Source: Balanoglossus misakiensis (lineage: Eukaryota; Hemichordata). Taken from it: a DNA stretch of 64,000 bases. Each line of letters begins with the position of its first letter. Position 1 is the first letter of the stretch. The notes beneath the pieces were generated by a model, which was not told where the DNA came from, did no database searches, and saw nothing but the letters and a program-made list of their open reading frames with translations. The translations under genes were made by a program, and so were the position numbers. Below are positions 1-13,304 of the stretch, in pieces. The stretch covers positions 13,330,001 through 13,394,000 of the forward strand of contig CM082579.2 in assembly GCA_040954595.2 (NCBI GenBank), given 5' to 3'.

Positions 1-807
1 CTCTGCCAATTGGCAGAGTCAGCCATCTTGTCTCTAGCCTCTGCCAATTGGCAGAGTCAGCCATCTTGTCTCTGGCCTCTGCCAATTGGCAGAGTCAGCC
101 ATCTTGTCTCTGGCCTCTGCCAATTGGCAGAGTCAGCCATCTTGTCTCTAGCCTCTGCCAATTGGCAGAGTCAGCCATCTCATCTCTGCCAATTGGCAGA
201 GTCAGCCATCTCGTCTCTGGCCCCTGCCAATTGGCAGAGTTAGCCATCGCCATCTTGTCTCTAGCCTCTGCCAATTGGCAGAGTCAGCCATCTCGTCTCT
301 GGCCTCTGCCGATTGGCAGAGTCAGCCATCTCGTCTCTGGCCTCTGCCGATTGGCAGAGTCAGCCATCTCATCTCTGGCCTCTGCCAATTGGCAGATTCA
401 CCCATCTTGTCTCTGGTCTCTGCCCATTGGCAGAGTCAGCCATCTTGTCTCTGGCCTCTGCCAATTGGCAGAGTCAGCCATCTTGTCTCTGGCCTCTGCC
501 GATTGGCAGAGTCAGCCATCTCGTCTCTGGCCTCTGCCGATTGGCAGAGTCAGCCATCTTGTCTCTGGCCTCTGCCAATTGGCAGAGTCAGCCATCTCAT
601 CTCTGCCAATTGGCAGAGTCAGCCATCTCGTCTCTGGCCTCTGCCAATTGGCAGAGTCAGCCATCTAATCTCTGCCAATTGGCAGAGTCAGCCATCTCGT
701 CTCTGCCAATTGGCAGAGTCAGCCATCTCGTCTCTGGCCTCTGCCAATTGGCAGAGTCAGCCATCTCATCTCTGCCAATTGGCAGAGTCAGCCATCTCGT
801 CTCTGGC

Positions 808-1210
808 CTCTGCCAATTGGCAGAGTCAGCCATCTCATCTCTGCCAATTGGCAGAGTCAGCCATCTCATCTCTGCCAATTGGCAGAGTCAGCCATCTCAT
901 CTCTGCCAATTGGCAGAGTCAGCCATCTCATCTCTGCCAATTGGCAGAGTCAGCCATCTCATCTCTGCCAATTGGCAGAGTCAGCCATCTCATCTCTGCC
1001 AATTGGCAGAGTCAGCCATCTCATCTCTGCCAATTGGCAGAGTCAGCCATCTCATCTCTGCCAATTGGCAGAGTCAGCCATCTCATCTCTGCCAATTGGC
1101 AGAGTCAGCCATCTCATCTCTGCCAATTGGCAGAGTCAGCCATCTCATCTCTGCCAATTGGCAGAGTCAGCCATCTCATCTCTGCCAATTGGCAGAGTCA
1201 GCCATCTCAT
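808..1210. repeat. Homogeneous subarray of 31-bp monomers
   Basis: Thirteen consecutive 31-bp units (403 bp) all lack the CTCTGGC block and end in CATCTCAT before the next palindrome. Elsewhere in the array 31-bp units are mostly scattered singly among 38-bp units, so this run looks like a local expansion of the short form. Confidence 0.9.
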
Positions 1211-4200
1211 CTCTGCCAATTGGCAGAGTCAGCCATCTTGTCTCTGGCCTCTGCCAATTGGCAGAGTCAGCCATCTCATCTCTGCCAATTGGCAGAGTCA
1301 GCCATCTCGTCTCTGGCCTCTGCCAATTGGCAGAGTCAGCCATCTCATCTCTGCCAATTGGCAGAGTCAGCCATCTCGTCTCTGGCCTCTGCCGATTGGC
1401 AGAGTCAGCCATCTTGTCTCTGGCCTCTGCCAATTGGCAGAGTCAGCCATCTCATCTCTGCCAATTGGCAGAGTCAGCCATCTCGTCTCTGGCCTCTGCC
1501 GATTGGCAGAGTCAGCCATCTTGTCTCTGGCCTCTGCCAATTGGCAGAGTCAGCCATCTCATCTCTGCCAATTGGCAGAGTCAGCCATCTTGTCTCTGGC
1601 CTCTGCCAATTGGCAGAGTCAGCCATCTAATCTCTGCCAATTGGCAGAGTCAGCCATCTTGTCTCTGGCCTCTGCCAATTGGCAGAGTCAGCCATCTTGT
1701 CTCTAGCCTCTGCCAATTGGCAGAGTCAGCCATCTTGTCTCTAGCCTCTGCCAATTGGCAGAGTCAGCCATCTCATCTCTGCCAATTGGCAGAGTCAGCC
1801 ATCTCGTCTCTGGCCCCTGCCAATTGGCAGAGTTAGCCATCGCCATCTTGTCTCTAGCCTCTGCCAATTGGCAGAGTCAGCCATCTCGTCTCTGGCCTCT
1901 GCCGATTGGCAGAGTCAGCCATCTTGTCTCTGGCCTCTGCCAATTGGCAGAGTCAGCCATCTTGTCTCTGGCCTCTGCCAATTGGCAGAGTCAGCCATCT
2001 TGTCTCTGGCCTCTGCCAATTGGCAGAGTCAGCCATCTTGTCTCTGGCCTCTGCCAATTGGCAGAGTCAGCCATCTTGTCTCTAGCCTCTGCCAATTGGC
2101 AGAGTCAGCCATCTCATCTCTGCCAATTGGCAGAGTCAGCTATCTCGTCTCTGGCCTCTGCCGATTGGCAGAGTCAGCCATCTTGTCTCTGGCCTCTGCC
2201 AATTGGCAGAGTCAGCCATCTTGTCTCTAGCCTCTGCCAATTGGCAGAGTCAGCCATCTTGTCTCTGGCCTCTGCCAATTGGCAGAGTCAGCCATCTTGT
2301 CTCTGGCCTCTGCCAATTGGCAGAGTCAGCCATCTTGTCTCTAGCCTCTGCCAATTGGCAGAGTCAGCCATCTCATCTCTGCCAATTGGCAGAGTCAGCC
2401 ATCTCGTCTCTGGCCCCTGCCAATTGGCAGAGTTAGCCATCGCCATCTTGTCTCTAGCCTCTGCCAATTGGCAGAGTCAGCCATCTCGTCTCTGGCCTCT
2501 GCCGATTGGCAGAGTAGCCATCTTGTCTCTAGCCTCTGCCAATTGGCAGAGTCAGCCATCTTGTCTCTAGCCTCTGCCAATTGGCAGAGTCAGCCATCTT
2601 GTCTCTGGCCTCTACCAATTGGCAGAGTCAGCCATCTTGTCTCTGGCCTCTGCCAATTGGCAGAGTCAGTCATCTCATCTCTGCCAATTGGCAGAGTCAG
2701 CCATCTCGTCTCTGGCCTCTGCCGATTGGCAGAGTCAGCCATCTTGTCTCTGGCCTCTGCCAATTGGCAGAGTCAGCCATCTTGTCTCTAGCCTCTGCCA
2801 ATTGGCAGAGTCAGCCATCTTGTCTCTAGCCTCTGCCAATTGGCAGAGTCAGCCATCTCATCTCTGCCAATTGGCAGAGTCAGCCATCTCGTCTCTGGCC
2901 TCTGCCGATTGGCAGAGTCAGCCATCTCGTCTCTGGCCCCTGCCAATTGGCAGAGTTAGCCATCGCCATCTTGTCACTAGCCTCTGCCAATTGGCAGAGT
3001 CAGCCATCTCGTCTCTGGCATCTGCCGATTGGCAGAGTCAGCCATCTTGTCTCTGGCCTCTGCCAATTGGCAGAGTCAGCCATCTTGTCTCTAGCCTCTG
3101 CCAATTGGCAGAGTCAGCCATCTTGTCTCTGGCCTCTGCCAATTGGCAGAGTCAGCCATCTTGTCTCTGGCCTCTGCCAATTGGCAGAGTCAGCCATCTT
3201 GTCTCTAGCCTCTGCCAATTGGCAGAGTCAGCCATCTCATCTCTGCCAATTGGCAGAGTCAGCCATCTCGTCTCTGGCCTCTGCCGATTGGCAGAGTCAG
3301 CCATCTTGTCTCTGGCCTCTGCCAATTGGCAGAGTCAGCCATCTCATCTCTGCCAATTGGCAGAGTCAGCCATCTCGTCTCTGGCCCCTGCCAATTGGCA
3401 GAGTTAGCCATCGCCATCTTGTCTCTAGCCTCTGCCAATTGGCAGAGTCAGCCATCTCGTCTCTGGCCTCTGCCGATTGGCAGAGTCAGCCATCTTGTCT
3501 CTAGCCTCTGCCAATTGGCAGAGTCAGCCATCTTGTCTCTGGCCTCTGCCAATTGGCAGAGTCAGCCATCTCGTCTCTGGCCTCTGCCGATTGGCAGAGT
3601 CAGCCATCTTGTCTCTGGCCTCTGCCAATTGGCAGAGTCAGCCATCTTGTCTCTAGCCTCTGCCAATTGGCAGAGTCAGCCATCTTGTCTCTGGCCACTG
3701 CCAATTGGCAGAGTCAGCCATCTTGTCTCTGGCCTCTGCCAATTGGCAGAGTCAGCCATCTTGTCTCTAGCCTCTGCCAATTGGCAGAGTCAGCCATCTC
3801 ATCTCTGCCAATTGGCAGAGTCAGCCATCTCGTCTCTGGCCCCTGCCAATTGGCAGAGTTAGCCATCGCCATCTTGTCTCTAGCCTCTGCCAATTGGCAG
3901 AGTCAGCCATCTCGTCTCTGGCCTCTGCCGATTAGCAGAGTAGCCATCTTGTCTCTAGCCTCTGCCAATTGGCAGAGTCAGCCATCTTGTCTCTAGCCTC
4001 TGCCAATTGGCAGAGTCAGCCATCTTGTCTCTGGCCTCTACCAATAAGCAGAGTCAGCCATCTTGTCTCTGGCCTCTGCCAATTGGCAGAGTCAGCCATC
4101 TTGTCTCTAGCCTCTGCCAATTGGCAGAGTCAGCCATCTTGTCTCTAGCCTCTGCCAATTGGCAGAGTCAGCCATCTCATCTCTGCCAATTGGCAGAGTC

Positions 4201-7200
4201 AGCCATCTCGTCTCTGGCCTCTGCCGATTGGCAGAGTCAGCCATCTCGTCTCTGGCCCCTGCCAATTGGCAGAGTTAGCCATCGCCATCTTGTCACTAGC
4301 CTCTGCCAATTGGCAGAGTCAGCCATCTCGTCTCTGGCATCTGCCGATTGGCAGAGTCAGCCATCTTGTCTCTGGCCTCTGCCAATTGGCAGAGTCAGCC
4401 ATCTTGTCTCTAGCCTCTGCCAATTGGCAGAGTCAGCCATCTTGTCTCTGGCCTCTGCCAATTGGCAGAGTCAGCCATCTTGTCTCTGGCCTCTGCCAAT
4501 TGGCAGAGTCAGCCATCTTGTCTCTAGCCTCTGCCAATTGGCAGAGTCAGCCATCTCATCTCTGCCAATTGGCAGAGTCAGCCATCTCGTCTCTGGCCTC
4601 TGCCGATTGGCAGAGTCAGCCATCTTGTCTCTGGCCTCTGCCAATTGGCAGAGTCAGCCATCTCATCTCTGCCAATTGGCAGAGTCAGCCATCTCGTCTC
4701 TGGCCCCTGCCAATTGGCAGAGTTAGCCATCGCCATCTTGTCTCTAGCCTCTGCCAATTGGCAGAGTCAGCCATCTCGTCTCTGGCCTCTGCCGATTGGC
4801 AGAGTCAGCCATCTTGTCTCTAGCCTCTGCCAATTGGCAGAGTCAGCCATCTTGTCTCTGGCCTCTGCCAATTGGCAGAGTCAGCCATCTTGTCTCTGGC
4901 CTCTGCCAATTGGCAGAGTCAGCCATCTTGTCTCTAGCCTCTGCCAATTGGCAGAGTCAGCCATCTCATCTCTGCCAATTGGCAGAGTCAGCCATCTCGT
5001 CTCTGGCCTCTGCCAATTGGCAGAGTCAGCCATCTCGTCTCTGGCCTCTGCCGATTGGCAGAGCCGGCCATCTCGTCTCTGGCCTCTGCCGATTGGCAGA
5101 GTCGGCCATCTCGTCTCTGGCCTCTGCCGATTGGCAGAGTCGGCCATCTCGTCTCTGGCCTCTGCCGATTGGCAGAGTCGGCCATCTCGTCTCTGGCCTC
5201 TGCCGATTGGCAGAGTCGGCCATCTCGTCTCTGGCCTCTGCCGATTGGCACAGTCGGCCATCTCGTCTCTAGCCTCTGCCAATTGGCAGAGTCAGCCATC
5301 TCGTCTCTAGCCTCTGCCGATTGGCAGAGTCAGCCATCTCGTCTCTAGCCTCTGCCAATTGGCAGAGTCAGCCATCTGAAGTCTGCCAAATGGCAGAGTC
5401 AGCTATCTCGTCTCTGGCCTCTGCCGATTGGCAGAGTCAGCCATCTTGTCTCTAGCCTCTGCCAATTGGCAGAGTCAGCCATCACCATCTTGTCTCTAGC
5501 CTCTGCCAATTGGCAGAGTCAGCCATCTCGTCTCTGGCCTCTGCCAATTGGCAGAGTCAGCCATCTTGTCTCTAGCCTCTGCCAATTGGCAGAGTCAGCC
5601 ATCTCATCTCTGCCAATTGGCAGAGTAAGCCATCTCGTCTCTGGCCTCTGCCGATTGGCAGAGTCAGCCATCTTGTCTCTGGCCTCTACCAATTGGCAGA
5701 GTCAGCCATCTTGTCTCTAGCCTCTGCCAATTGGCAGAGTCAGCCATCTCATCTCTGCCGATTGGCAGAGTCAGCCATCTTGTCTCTGGCCTCTGCCAAT
5801 TGGCAGAGTCAGCCATCTCGTCTCTGGCCTCTGCCGATTGGCAGAGTCAGCCATCTCGTCTCTGGCCTCTGCCGATTGGCAGAGTCAGCCATCTCGTCTC
5901 TGGCCTCTGCCGATTGGCAGAGTCAGCCATCTCGTCTCTGGCCTCTGCCGATTGGCAGAGTCAGCCATCTCGTCTCTGGCCTCTGCCGATTGGCAGAGTC
6001 AGCCATCTCGTCTCTGGTCTCAGCCGATTGGCAGAGTCAGCCATCTCGTCTCTGGCCTCTGCCGATTGGCAGAGTCAGCCATCTCGTCTCTGGCCTCTGC
6101 CGATTGGCAGAGTCAGCCATCTCGTCTCTGGCCTCTGCCGATTGGCAGAGTCAGCCATCTCGTCTCTGGCCTCTGCCGATTGGCAGAGTCAGCCATCTCG
6201 TCTCTGGCCTCTGCCGATTGGCAGAGTCAGCCATCTCGTCCCTGGCCTCTGCCAATTGGCAGAGTCAGCTATCTTGTCTCTGGCCTCTGCCAATTGGCAG
6301 AGTCAGCCATCTCATCTCTGCCAATTGGCAGAGTCAGCCATCTCGTCTCTGGCCCCTGCCAATTGGCAGAGTCAGCCATCGCCATCTTGTCTCTAGCCTC
6401 TGCCAATTGGCAGAGTCAGCCATCTTGTCTCTGGCCTCTGCCAATTGGCAGAGTCAGCCATCGCCATCTTGTCTCTAGCCGCTGCCAATTGGCAGAGTCA
6501 GCCATCTTGTCTCTAGCCTCTGCCAATTGGCAGAGTCAGCCATCTTGTCTCTAGCCTCTGCCAATTGGCAGAGTCAGCCATCTCATCTCTGCCGATTGGC
6601 AGAGTCAGCCATCTTGTCTCTGGCCTCTGCCAATTGGCAGAGTCAGCCATCTTGTCTCTAGCCTCTGCCAATTGGCAGAGTCAGCCATCTCATCTCTGCC
6701 AATTGGCAGAGTCAGCCATCTCGTCTCTGGCCTCTGCCGATTGGCAGAGTCAGCCATCTTGTCTCTGGCCTCTGCCGATTGGCAGAGTCAGCCATCTTGT
6801 CTCTGGCCTCTGCCAATTGGCAGAGTCAGCCATCTTGTCTCTGGCCTCTGCCAATTGGCAGAGTCAGCCATCTAATCTCTGCCAATTGGCAGAGTCAGCC
6901 ATCTCGTCTCTGGCCCCTGCCAATTGGCAGAGTTAGCCATCGCCATCTTGTCTCTAGCCTCTGCCAATTGGCAGAGTCAGCCATCTCGTCTCTGGCCTCT
7001 GCCGATTGGCAGAGTCAGCCATCTTGTCTCTGGCCTCTGCCAATTGGCAGAGTCAGCCATCTTGTCTCTGGCCTCTGCCAATTGGCAGAGTCAGCCATCT
7101 TGTCTCTAGCCTCTGCCAATTGGCAGAGTCAGCCATCTCATCTCTGCCAATTGGCAGAGTCAGCCATCTCGTCTCAGGCCCCTGCCAATTGGCAGAGTTA

Positions 7201-10200
7201 GCCATCGCCATCTTGTCTCTAGCCTCTGCCAATTGGCAGAGTCAGCCATCTCGTCTCTGGCCTCTGCCGATTGGCAGAGTAGCCATCTTGTCTCTAGCCT
7301 CTGCCAATTGGCAGAGTCAGCCATCTCGTCTCTGGCCCCTGCCAATTGGCAGAGTTAGCCATCGCCATCTTGTCTCTAGCCTCTGCCAATTGGCAGAGTC
7401 AGCCATCTCGTCTCTGGCCTCTGTCGATTGGCAGAGTCAGCCATCTTGTCTCTGGCCTCTGCCAATTGGCAGAGTCAGCCATCTTGTCTCTAGCCTCTGC
7501 CAATTGGCAGAGTCAGCCATCTTGTCTCTGGCCTCTGCCAATTGGCAGAGTCAGCCATCTTGTCCCTGGCCTCTGCCAATTGGCAGAGTCAGCCATCTTG
7601 TCTCTAGCCTCTGCCAATTGGCAGAGTCAGCCATCTCATCTCTGCCAATTGGCAGAGTCAGCCATCTCGTCTCTGGCCCCTGCCAATTGGCAGAGTTAGC
7701 CATCGCCATCTTGTCTCTAGCCTCTGCCAATTGGCAGAGTCAGCCATCTCGTCTCTAGCCTCTGCCAATTGGCAGAGTCAGCCATCTTGTCTCTGGCCTC
7801 TACCAATTGACAGAGTCAGCCATCTTGTCTCTGGCCTCTGCCAATTGGCAGAGTTAGCCATCGCCATCTTGTCTCTAGCCTCTGCCAATTGGCAGAGTCA
7901 GCCATCTTGTCTCTAGCCTCTGCCAATTGGCAGAGTCAGCCATCTTGTCTCTGGCCTCTACCAATTGACAGAGTCAGCCATCTTGTCTCTGGCCTCTGCC
8001 AATTGGCAGAGTCAGCCATCTTGTCTCTAGCCTCTGCCAAATGGCAGAGTCAGCCATCTCATCTCTGCCTATTGGCAGAGTCAGCCATCTCGTCTCTGGC
8101 CTCTGCCGATTGGAAGAGTCAGCCATCTCGTCTCTGGCCTCTGCCGATTGGCAGAGTCAGCCATCTCGTCTCTGGCCTCTGCCGATTGGCAGAGTCAGCC
8201 ATCTCGTCTCTGGCCTCTGCCGATTGGCAGAGTCAGCCATCTCGTCTCTGGCCTCTGCCGATTGGCAGAGTCAGCCATCTCGTCTCTGGCCTCTGCCGAT
8301 TGGCAGAGTCAGCCATCTCGTCTCTGGCCTCTGCCGATTGGCAGAGTCAGCCATCTCGTCTCTGGCCTCTGCCGATTGGCAGAGTCAGCCATCTCGTCTC
8401 TGGCCTCTGCCGATTGGCAGAGTCAGCAATCTCGTCTTTGGCCTCTGCCGATTGGCAGAGTCAGCCATCTCGTCTCTGGTCTCTGCCGATTGGCAGAGTC
8501 AGCCATCTCGTCTCTGGCCTCTGCCGATTGGCAGAGTCAGCCATCTCGTCTCTGGCCTCTGCCGATTGGCAGAGTCAGCCATCTCGTCTCTGGCCTCTGC
8601 CGATTGGCAGAGTCAGCCATCTCGTCTCTGGCCTCTGCCGATTGGCAGAGTCAGCCATCTCGTCTCTGGCCTCTGCCAATTGGCAGAGTCAGCCATCTTG
8701 TCTCTGGCCTCTGCCAATAGGCAGAGTCAGCCATCTCATCTCTGCCAATTGGCAGAGTCAGCCATCTCGTCTCTGGCCCCTGCCAATTGGAAGAGTCAGC
8801 CATCGCCATCTTGTCTCTAGCCTCTGCCAATTGGCAGAGTCAGCCATCTTGTCTCTGGCCTCTGCCAATTGGCAGAGTCAGCCATCGCCATCTCGTCTCT
8901 GGCCCCTGCCAATTGGCAGAGTCAGCCATCTTGTCTCTGGCCTCTGCCAATTGGCAGAGTCAGCCTTCTTGTCTCTAGCCTCTGCCAATTGGCAGAGTCA
9001 GCCATCTCATCTCTGCCAATTGGCAGAGTCAGCCATCTCGTCTCTGGCCCCTGCCAATTGGCAGAGTTAGCCATCGCCATCTTGTCTCTAGCCTCTGCCA
9101 ATTGGCAGAGTCAGCCATCTCGTCTCTGGCCTCTGCTGATTGGCAGAGTAGCCATCTTGTCTCTAGCCTCTGCCAATTGGCAGAGTCAGCCATCTTGTCT
9201 CTAGCCTCTGCCAATTGGCAGAGTCAGCCATCTTGTCTCTGGCCTCTACCAATTGGCAGAGTCAGCCATCTTGTCTCTGGCCTCTGCCAATTGGCAGAGT
9301 CAGCCATCTTGTCTCTAGCCTCTGCCAATTGGCAGAGTCAGCCATCTCATCTCTGCCAATTGGCAGAGTCAGCCATCTCGTCTCTGGCCTCTGCCGATTG
9401 GCAGAGTCAGCCATCTCGTCTCTGGCCTCTGCCGATTGGCAGAGTCAGCCATCTCGTCTCTGGCCTCTGCCGATTGGCAGAGTCAGCCATCTTGTCTCTA
9501 GCCTCTGCCAATTGGCAGAGTCAGCCATCTTGTCTCTGGCCTCTGCCAATTGGCAGAGTCAGCCATCTTGTCTCTGGCCTCTGCCAATTGGCAGAGTCAG
9601 CCATCTTGTCTCTAGCCTCTGCCAATTGGCAGAGTCAGCCATCTCATCTCTGCCAATTGGCAGAGTCAGCCATCTTGTCTCTAGCCTCTGCCAATTGGCA
9701 GAGTCAGCCATCTTGTCTCTGGCCTCTGCCAATTGGCAGAGTCAGCCATCTTGTCTCTGGCCTCTGCCAATTGGCAGAGTCAGCCATCTTGTCTCTAGCC
9801 TCTGCCAATTGGCAGAGTCAGCCATCTCATCTCTGCCAATTGGCAGAGTCAGCCATCTCGTCTCTGGCCCCTGCCAATTGGCAGAGTCAGCCATCGCCAT
9901 CTTGTCTCAAGCCTCTGCCAATTGGCAGAGTCAGCCATCTTGTCTCTGGCCTCTGCCAATTGGCAGAGTCAGCCATCGCCATCTTGTCTCAAGCCTCTGC
10001 CAATTGGCAGAGTCAGCCATCTCGTCTCTGGCCCCTGCCAATTGGCAGAGTCAGCCATCGCCATCTTGTCTCAAGCCTCTGCCAATTGGCAGAGTCAGCC
10101 ATCTTGTCTCTGGCCTCTGCCAATTGGCAGAGTCAGCCATCGCCATCTTGTCTCAAGCCTCTGCCAATTGGCAGAGTCAGCCATCTTGTCTCTGGCCTCT

Positions 10201-13200
10201 GCCAATTGGCAGAGTCAGCCATCTTGTCTCTAGCCTCTGCCAATTGGCAGAGTCAGCCATCTCATCTCTGCCGATTGGCAGAGTCAGCCATCTTGTCTCT
10301 GGCCTCTGCCAATTGGCAGAGTCAGCCATCTTGTCTCTGGCCTCTGCCAATTGGCAGAGTCAGCCATCTCATCTCTGCCAATTGGCAGAGTCAGCCATCT
10401 CGTCTCTGGCCCCTGCCAATTGGCAGAGTTAGCCATCGCCATCTTGTCTCTAGCCTCTGCCAATTGGCAGAGTCAGCCATCTCGTCTCTGGCCTCTGCCG
10501 ATTGGCAGAGTCAGCCATCTTGTCTCTGGCCTCTGCCAATTGGCAGAGTCATCCATCTTGTCTCTAGCCTCTGCCAATTGGCAGAGTCAGCCATCTCGTC
10601 TCTGGCCTCTGCCGATTGGTAGAGTCAGCCATCTTGTCTCTGGCCTCTGCCAATTGGCAGAGACAGCCATCTTGTCTCTGGCCTCTGCCAATTGGCAGAG
10701 TCAGCCATCTCATCTCTGCCAATTGGCAGAGTCAGCTATCTCGTCTCTGGCCCCTGCCAATTGGCAGAGTCAGCCATCGCAATCTTGTCTCTAGCCTCTG
10801 CCAATTGGCAGAGTCAGCCATCTTGTCTCTGGCCTCTGCCGATTGGCAGAGTCAGCCATCTTGTCTCTGGCCTCTGCCAATTGGCAGAGTCAGCCATCTT
10901 GTCTCTGGCCACTGCCAATTGGCAGAGTCAGCCATCTTGTCTCTGGCCTCTGCCAATTGGCAGAGTCAGCCATCTCATCTCTGCCAATTGGCAGAGTCAG
11001 CCATCTCGTCTCTGGCCCCTGCCAATTGGCAGAGTTAGCCATCGCCATCTTGTCTCTAGCCTCTGCCAATTGGCAGAGTCAGCCATCTTGTCTCTGGCCT
11101 CTGCCAATTGGCAGAGTCAGCCATCTCATCTCTGCCAATTGGCAGAGTCAGCCATCTCGTCTCTGGCCTCTGCCGATTGGCAGAGTCGGCCATCTCGTCT
11201 CTAGCCTCTGCCAATTGGCAGAGTCAGCCATCTCGTCTCTAGCCTCTGCCAATTGGCAGAGTCAGCCATCTCGTCTCTGGCCTCTGCCAATTGGCAGAGT
11301 CAGCCATCTTGTCTCTAGCCTCTGCCAATTGGCAGAGTCAGCCATCTCATCTCTGCCAATTGGCAGAGTCAGCCATCTCGTCTCTGGCCTCTGCCGATTG
11401 GCAGAGTCAGCCATCTTGTCTCTGGCCTCTGCCAATTGGCAGAGTCAGCCATCTTGTCTCTGGCCTCTGCCAATTGGCAGAGTCAGCCATCTTGTCTCTG
11501 GTCTCTGCCCATTGGCAGAGTCAGCCATCTTGTCTCTGGCCTCTGCCCATTGGCAGAGTCAGCCATCTTGTCTCTGGCCTCTGCCGATTGGCAGAGTCAG
11601 CCATCTCGTCTCTGGCCTCTGCCGATTGGCAGAGTCAGCCATCTTGTCTCTGGCCTCTGCCAATTGGCAGAGTCAGCCATCTTGTCTCTGGCCTCTGCCA
11701 ATTGGCAGAGTCAGCCATCTCATCTCTGCCAATTGGCAGAGTCAGCCATCTCGTCTCTGGCCCCTGCCAATTGGCAGAGTCAGCCATCTCATCTCTGCCA
11801 ATTGGCAGAGTCAGCCATCTCGTCTCTGGCCTCTGCCGATTGGCAGAGTCAGCCATCTCGTCTCTGGCCCCTGCCAATTGGCAGAGTTAGCCATCGCCAT
11901 CTTGTCACTAGCCTCTGCCAATTGGCAGAGTCAGCCATCTCGTCTCTGGCATCTGCCGATTGGCAGAGTCAGCCATCTTGTCTCTGGCCTCTGCCAATTG
12001 GCAGAGTCAGCCATCTTGTCTCTAGCCTCTGCCAATTGGCAGAGTCAGCCATCTTGTCTCTGGCCTCTGCCAATTGGCAGAGTCAGCCATCTTGTCTCTG
12101 GCCTCTGCCAATTGGCAGAGTCAGCCATCTTGTCTCTAGCCTCTGCCAATTGGCAGAGTCAGCCATCTCATCTCTGCCAATTGGCAGAGTCAGCCATCTC
12201 GTCTCTGGCCTCTGCCGATTGGCAGAGTCAGCCATCTTGTCTCTGGCCTCTGCCAATTGGCAGAGTCAGCCATCTCATCTCTGCCAATTGGCAGAGTCAG
12301 CCATCTCGTCTCTGGCCCCTGCCAATTGGCAGAGTTAGCCATCGCCATCTTGTCTCTAGCCTCTGCCAATTGGCAGAGTCAGCCATCTCGTCTCTGGCCT
12401 CTGCCGATTGGCAGAGTCAGCCATCTTGTCTCTAGCCTCTGCCAATTGGCAGAGTCAGCCATCTTGTCTCTGGCCTCTGCCAATTGGCAGAGTCAGCCAT
12501 CTTGTCTCTGGCCTCTGCCAATTGGCAGAGTCAGCCATCTTGTCTCTAGCCTCTGCCAATTGGCAGAGTCAGCCATCTCATCTCTGCCAATTGGCAGAGT
12601 CAGCCATCTCGTCTCTGGCCTCTGCCAATTGGCAGAGTCAGCCATCTCGTCTCTGGCCTCTGCCGATTGGCAGAGCCGGCCATCTCGTCTCTGGCCTCTG
12701 CCGATTGGCAGAGTCGGCCATCTCGTCTCTGGCCTCTGCCGATTGGCAGAGTCGGCCATCTCGTCTCTGGCCTCTGCCGATTGGCAGAGTCGGCCATCTC
12801 GTCTCTGGCCTCTGCCGATTGGCAGAGTCGGCCATCTCGTCTCTGGCCTCTGCCGATTGGCAGAGTCGGCCATCTCGTCTCTAGCCTCTGCCAATTGGCA
12901 GAGTCAGCCATCTCGTCTCTAGCCTCTGCCGATTGGCAGAGTCAGCCATCTCGTCTCTAGCCTCTGCCAATTGGCAGAGTCAGCCATCTGAAGTCTGCCA
13001 AATGGCAGAGTCAGCTATCTCGTCTCTGGCCTCTGCCGATTGGCAGAGTCAGCCATCTTGTCTCTAGCCTCTGCCAATTGGCAGAGTCAGCCATCACCAT
13101 CTTGTCTCTAGCCTCTGCCAATTGGCAGAGTCAGCCATCTCGTCTCTGGCCTCTGCCAATTGGCAGAGTCAGCCATCTTGTCTCTAGCCTCTGCCAATTG

Positions 13201-13304
13201 GCAGAGTCAGCCATCTCATCTCTGCCAATTGGCAGAGTAAGCCATCTCGTCTCTGGCCTCTGCCGATTGGCAGAGTCAGCCATCTTGTCTCTGGCCTCTA
13301 CCAA

